Below, piece by piece: positions 5,858 through 6,241 of a stretch of DNA of 6,241 nucleotides. The notes beneath the pieces were generated by a model that saw nothing but the letters and a program-made list of their open reading frames with translations, ran no database searches and was not told the DNA's origin. Origin of the DNA: Comamonas sp. lk (GTDB taxonomy: Bacteria > Pseudomonadota > Gammaproteobacteria > Burkholderiales > Burkholderiaceae_C); contig CAMDHL010000138.1 in the NCBI GenBank assembly GCA_945898105.1, forward strand, positions 1 through 6,241, written 5' to 3'. Position numbers and translations under genes: made by a program. Each line of letters opens with the position of its first letter. Position 1 is the stretch's first letter.

Positions 5858-6241
5858 ATGAGCACCTTGTCCATCTTCAATCCGGCCAATGGCCAACTAG
5901 TCAACACCTTGCCCGCTGACGATGCCGCTAGCGTGGCCGCCAACGCCACCGCAGCCCGTGCCGCGCAAACCGCTTGGGCCGCCACGCCGCTTTCTACACG
6001 CAAAAGCTGCGTAGAAAAATTCCGCGCCAGCGTGGTGCAAGACATGGACGCGCTGGCCCTGACCATGACGCGCGAAACCGGCAAACCGGTGCAGCTCTCG
6101 CGCAATGAACTCAATGGTTTGCTTGGCCGCGTCGATTTTTTCCTTACTCAAGTCGATGGCTGCTTGGCTACTGAAACCGTCATGTCCGAGGGCGGCATGA
6201 CCGAGCAAATCGAACACATTCCTTTAGGCGTTGTCGCCAAT
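5858..6241 (+). CDS. NAD(P)-dependent aldehyde dehydrogenase, N-terminal 128 residues (runs off right edge)
   Basis: This is the start of an aldehyde dehydrogenase superfamily protein, which oxidises aldehydes to acids in the cytoplasm. Visible family marks are the opening IFNPANGQLV (6-15), a helical stretch AARAAQTAWAATPLSTRK (32-49), TRETGKPVQ (71-79), and HIPLGVVAN at the edge, which leads into the nucleotide-binding domain. The catalytic Cys and Glu lie beyond the window. The gene starts 24 nt after the hydrolase stop; no strong ribosome site is seen. Two roles fit the context: phosphonoacetaldehyde dehydrogenase (PhnY), joining phnW to phnA, or oxidation of a gamma-glutamyl aldehyde made by the Fe-ADH. 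The visible N-terminus does not decide between them, so no symbol is given. Confidence 0.88.
   Translation, partial: MSTLSIFNPANGQLVNTLPADDAASVAANATAARAAQTAWAATPLSTRKSCVEKFRASVVQDMDALALTMTRETGKPVQLSRNELNGLLGRVDFFLTQVDGCLATETVMSEGGMTEQIEHIPLGVVAN

Overview
This window reads as a bacterial phosphonate-catabolism locus. It is probably betaproteobacterial (Burkholderiales-like): GC is moderately high by eye, leucine codons CTG and TTG are both common, and a FadR-type GntR regulator of the kind tied to phosphonate use in Burkholderia relatives sits beside phnW and phnA. The taxon is inferred from gene order and protein style, not proven.

Layout. On the minus strand, a GntR/FCD regulator (282-1004) is followed after 20 nt by the start of phnA, phosphonoacetate hydrolase, which runs off the left edge (1-261). 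A 208-nt divergent control region (1005-1212) holds a perfect 16-bp GntR-style palindrome at 1029-1044 and further dyads. On the plus strand five genes follow in one direction: phnW, 2-aminoethylphosphonate (AEP):pyruvate transaminase (1213-2343); a glutamine-synthetase-fold gamma-glutamyl-amine ligase (2362-3735); an iron-dependent alcohol dehydrogenase (3801-4934); a PuuD-type gamma-glutamyl hydrolase (5060-5833); and the first 128 codons of an aldehyde dehydrogenase (5858-6241, cut by the right edge). No RNA gene, mobile element, CRISPR array or convincing Rho-independent terminator was seen.

How the genes may work together. The known AEP route is PhnW to phosphonoacetaldehyde, an aldehyde dehydrogenase (PhnY) to phosphonoacetate, then PhnA to acetate and phosphate. 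Here the only aldehyde dehydrogenase candidate is the truncated gene at the right edge. Between it and phnW lie ligase, alcohol dehydrogenase and gamma-glutamyl hydrolase. With the aldehyde dehydrogenase these make a complete set for a gamma-glutamylated amino-alcohol pathway: glutamylate the amine, oxidise alcohol to aldehyde to acid, then release the amino acid and glutamate. This matches the logic of the Puu putrescine pathway and of the ethanolamine glutamylation route proposed in Streptomyces. Its placement in a phosphonate operon is the most interesting feature here. The substrate cannot be read from sequence; ethanolamine or a hydroxylated aminophosphonate are candidates.
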